A DNA stretch of 64,000 nt. Source: Cyathus striatus (taxonomy: Eukaryota; Basidiomycota; Agaricomycetes; Agaricales; Nidulariaceae). Both the position numbers and the translations under genes were made by a program. The notes under the pieces are model-generated. The model was not told the origin of the DNA, searched no databases, and saw only the letters and a program-made list of their open reading frames with translations. This document shows positions 60,595 to 64,000 of this stretch, in pieces. The stretch lies in contig JAOVFP010000007.1 of the NCBI GenBank assembly GCA_025738555.1, positions 3,534,001 through 3,598,000 on the forward strand, read 5' to 3'. How positions within the stretch are numbered: position 1 is the stretch's first letter; every line of letters starts with the position of its first letter.

Positions 60595-61940
60595 AACTGA
60601 CGGGATTGAAGAGGAAGCGTTCTGGAAGTGAGAAAGCAGGACGTTCCAAACGGGGAGAGAGTGATACAGTGATAGTTGTATGTCGATGGAATGCGTAAGA
60701 GCCACGCGAGGTCAAGTTTGGAATATGTGCAAGAAGGGGTTACTTCTCGTGCCCACGGTAAATCGCGAAACGCGACTCCAATGAGAAGAATCTTATGAAA
60801 CGCTTTATGGATTAGAAGATCAGAAGATCATATGAATTGTTTTTGTTTTTGTTTCTGTTTTTTTTTTCCGACAACTCAAGGTAGAATACGAGATGAGAGC
60901 AGGAGACTGAAAGAGATGATAGATAAATCTTGGAGATATTGCAGCAGGAGCAGTAAACCAGAGCCAGACAGGAGGAGAGTCGGGTAATCGTCGGTGTGAC
61001 AGCCACGGGCAGAAAGGCTCAAACATAGGACTGGCTGGAGAGAGAAATGAGTCGCCCGTCTGGTGCCAAACTTTAGTCCCGATCGGGCAGCCAAGGGCCG
61101 TTGCCACGAGGCTTTCAAATCCAGCACAATCTCCGTTTGACGACTTCTTCCCACATCTCGGAACCGGCGCGGCGGATTGTACCTGGTTGTTATCCACGTG
61201 AGTCAGTCCACTCCGCTGTCCGACTCTCCCCGTCCTCCAACTTCCCTCCTCCTCGTCCTCAACCACACCCACCATATCGTCATAAGATATTCATAGCCCC
61301 ACGTGGCTTAGCGTTCATGTCGATCCTTTCTCTCCATCTCTCCACATTACTTCTGCAAAATTCATCCAAAAATCTACAAGTCTTCAAGGTCTGCATCATA
61401 TCGCCTCCTCCGTGGCCCAGGAAACCGTTCGTATCCCATGTTTTTTTACATTTCCTTGGTTTCTCTCTTCTCCCCGACCAGACCGACGCACAACGACAAA
61501 TTGCAACGACGGGTCGACCCTCCCCATTCCCTCCCACGCCCCCACCTTCCCATTTCTCCAATTCTCCGTCACTCACATAGCAAATATAGGCTTAGTCTCT
61601 TTCTCCAGTATACCCATGCCCAACACTTAGCCTTCCTTCCCACGTGGCACTGACGTGGAAATTTCCCTTTCGATGGGTACGTATTGTTAGCCTGGAACAT
61701 CTCCTACCCGGGCGCATCATTCACACCTCTCACTCAAGTCACTTCTCCTTTTCTGGAATTATTACCCACCCATGCCTACTGTATCGTCCGTCGCGGGATC
61801 CTCGCGATATATTGCTCTCTCGTCGCGTTTTTCTCGGGTGTGTGCACATACGGGTTTTCATCTATACACTAAGGCGGCGCGATCCATCCGACCATTGAAT
61901 GAACTCGCCATAATTTTCTCATTGGAAAAAGTCCTATCTC
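60595..61940. other. Upstream region of the regulator gene, CT-rich, no gene recognised
   Basis: Long pyrimidine runs on the plus strand (61200-61640) and a poly-T tract near 60860 are typical of a fungal promoter and 5' leader. The open frames at 61101-61580 and its antisense are low-complexity and not called. Confidence 0.4.
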
Positions 61941-61942
61941 GG

Positions 61943-62311
61943 ATGGATATTCTAGCCACTAATTCCAAGCCCAGCCAGGTTCATCATCTTCCGCTCTACC
62001 CCACTCCGCAGCCCGTGTACACACTAGCTGGCAGATATGAAACTGTAATTTATTCTGCTGGTCAAATCACAGGCTATGATGTCGACTATGATCCACTCCA
62101 TATCAAATCAAAAGATATCAAATCAGATCCCCGCCTTTCAAACTATGTCGAGGCTCGAGTCTACAAGGTCTTCTCCAGTCTTCTCCTCGGCCTTGCTCGT
62201 GCCTACCTCCTATGCCTCCTATGCCCTACCACAAGCTTACGAATCCACAAATGCAAAGTCCCCTACCGGACTGAGACGAAACAAACACTTGCTCGCCGAA
62301 CTCCGCTATAG
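61943..62311 (+). CDS. Possible small hypothetical protein, 122 aa
   Basis: From the ATG at 61943 the frame reads a plain N-terminal part (LYPTPQPVYTLAGRYETVIY, then DYDPLHIKSKDIKSDPRLSN) and then a hydrophobic stretch (VFSSLLLGLARAYLLCLLC) before stopping. No family is recognised, and the composition after about residue 80 changes, so an intron or end of coding may lie there. Weak call. Confidence 0.22.
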   Translation: MDILATNSKPSQVHHLPLYPTPQPVYTLAGRYETVIYSAGQITGYDVDYDPLHIKSKDIKSDPRLSNYVEARVYKVFSSLLLGLARAYLLCLLCPTTSLRIHKCKVPYRTETKQTLARRTPL

Positions 62312-64000
62312 GCTATTATTTCCCTTCTCAGAGCCGTAAAGCTATGTTTGACCCCCACGAGCTCCGACCGTTCGTACCTTTCCATGATCTGGCTTCTTCA
62401 GGCTTTCAATCCACGCATCATACTGCCTCTTCTTCTCTGGTTTTAGATCCAGTTTGGAATTACGTTACGACCTACACCTTCATCTCCTCGGGTGACTTGT
62501 CTCTCGTCTCCTGTTACTTTGTGTACTTACACTGCATGAAATGAACGCATTTCTTTATCTTGCTTAATGCTCGGACCGGTCATTCCTATTAAACCACATG
62601 TCCAGCACTGCAGAATATTCACTTACGAGTCTCGAATAATAGGCAAGTATGAATTAAATAAAACACTCCACCCTGACCTACTCTCATAGACCTGTCACGT
62701 CAAATCGACTATCATCGGCAGTATGTACCTCCACAGTACTATTACAACATATCATCCAATTCAATTCGCGCCTGAAATTTAAAGTTTAGTATCGAGTGGA
62801 TCCGGTTTTACGCCTGTTCTTTCACCTTTCCCGATTAGGATATCATATGTGAGATGCCGATGTGACAGTTCCCTAGATAAGTGTTGTGCTTAGATAAACG
62901 CTTTTCTGGATCAATTAAATTTATTGTTTTATGCAGTCGGCCGCCGTCGAGTTGGCAGGATACAAAATTATATTCTTGCCTTATTTTATCTTATAATGAA
63001 CGAAGGATGTCGACAGGTTCAATTTATGAATATTAAAGTTGACGCTGTGCTTCGATTGGTTATATTTAAACCCTTTAGCGAGTATTCAGATATTTCTGTT
63101 GCTGGAGACATAGCTGAAAGCTATACTGAGCCACCATATCCCAGCGACAGAGTTAAGGTCTATGATGATGGTAGGTAAAGTAATAAGGTTGGATTTTTTC
63201 TATTGTTCCAAAGCTTCCTCAAATGTTTATATGAATTACTGGGTATGGAATTTAATTGTGAAGTAACCTGTGGCGCGAGTGAGATAGATTACAGTCTCAT
63301 TTCCTGGAATTCAAATGAAATAGAAGCTGGGGTATCTAAACGACCATTAAACAGTTGAATTGCTATATGTCATAGTTCAGGCCCGGTGTACATACTGAAC
63401 TAATTTTCAATTTACCTTTAATCGTTATTTCGAGCCTCGCCTTTTCAGCGTGCAGATTTTCGGTGATCTAATCTATTGATGTCCCGGTACGAATCACATT
63501 TATCTTAGTGGGATAACTGAGAAAGGTCATATTTGATCATTGCAATGCCGTATCATCTAGTTTCATGAGGCATTTGAGAGGCGTGTAGCCTTTATTGGAA
63601 ACAATAAGACTTGGCTTATTTTGTGGGTGCTACTGACGCCAATGAGCGCCGTTTAATATTCTGAAAAGCGAAACCGTGTAGGCCGGTGAGTAGATTGTTC
63701 GTTTCATTTTGCCGCTGTAAAAAATAATTACACCTTCTCGAGGCCACTCAGTACTTGTACTGAGTTCTTACAAAGATAGAGTTTCTCGTAAACCTTAGCC
63801 GGCCGCACCATATCATTCGGCGACCCTAACCAAAGGAGGGTGCAAAATACGCAACATCATGATATCTCTGCATACCAAGAAGCAGCTTCCATATAAGTGC
63901 ATTTTTATCGATCAGAAGATGAAGAAACACATCAGAAGGGGAGGTTCCTAGATTAGAGGGGACTCTGAAAATAACGGAGAATTCACCAGGTGATCAAGAA
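62312..64000. other. AT-rich region to the right edge, no gene recognised
   Basis: The 84-residue open frame at 62924-63178 has no recognised domain and no splice pattern. Nothing else is supported. Confidence 0.4.

Overview
The window looks like nuclear DNA of a filamentous basidiomycete, most probably an Agaricomycete. Reconstructed genes are split by many introns of about 46-62 bp. The families are ones typical of mushroom-forming fungi: DUF6533-type and other seven-helix membrane proteins, a DUF6699 protein, a Y3-like secreted protein, QxW (ricin-B-type) lectins, TetX-like FAD monooxygenases, a beta-lactamase-like secreted hydrolase, an amidohydrolase and a Zn2Cys6 regulator. All exon structures were built by eye from reading frame, GT/GC-AG splice sites and comparison of duplicated copies. 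No database was searched.

Layout. 0-7 kb: the 3' end of a DNA transposon, then a family of seven-helix membrane proteins with two intact minus-strand genes (3.7-4.9 and 5.75-6.9 kb) and two decayed relatives, one split by a 1.43 kb element with 8-bp target duplications. 7-19 kb: a noncoding AT-rich region with inverted element copies, and a DUF6533-like gene amplified three times. Copy 1 has a frameshift; copies 2 and 3 are open. 18.9-24.6 kb: a transposon nest with a near-complete Tc1/mariner-like element, inserted in the terminal repeat of another element, and a second transposase relic. 24.9-31 kb: a secreted DUF6345-like gene with a frameshift, a five-exon Y3-like gene and a DUF6699 gene. 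31-37 kb: tandem QxW lectin genes; the first is destroyed by two motif-array elements, the second has one frameshift. 37-41 kb: tandem TetX-like monooxygenases, one broken and one intact. 41.3-42.7 kb: another motif-array element. 43-45.4 kb: beta-lactamase-like gene. 45.4-52.5 kb: mostly decayed repeated sequence without a recognisable gene. 52.6-55.5 kb: amidohydrolase. 55.5-56.3 kb: tandem repeats. 57.1-60.6 kb: Zn2Cys6 regulator. 60.6-64 kb: no convincing gene.

Two themes stand out. First, nearly every accessory family here is locally duplicated and then decays copy by copy. Second, several non-autonomous DNA elements are built largely from many copies of one short motif (TGACGTTGCC-like, GAAATCAAT-like, TGTCACA-like). 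They have 7-9 bp target duplications, and one shares its terminus with a protein-coding element at the left edge. In-frame stops in the transposases are all TGA, which suggests CGA to TGA decay of silenced DNA.
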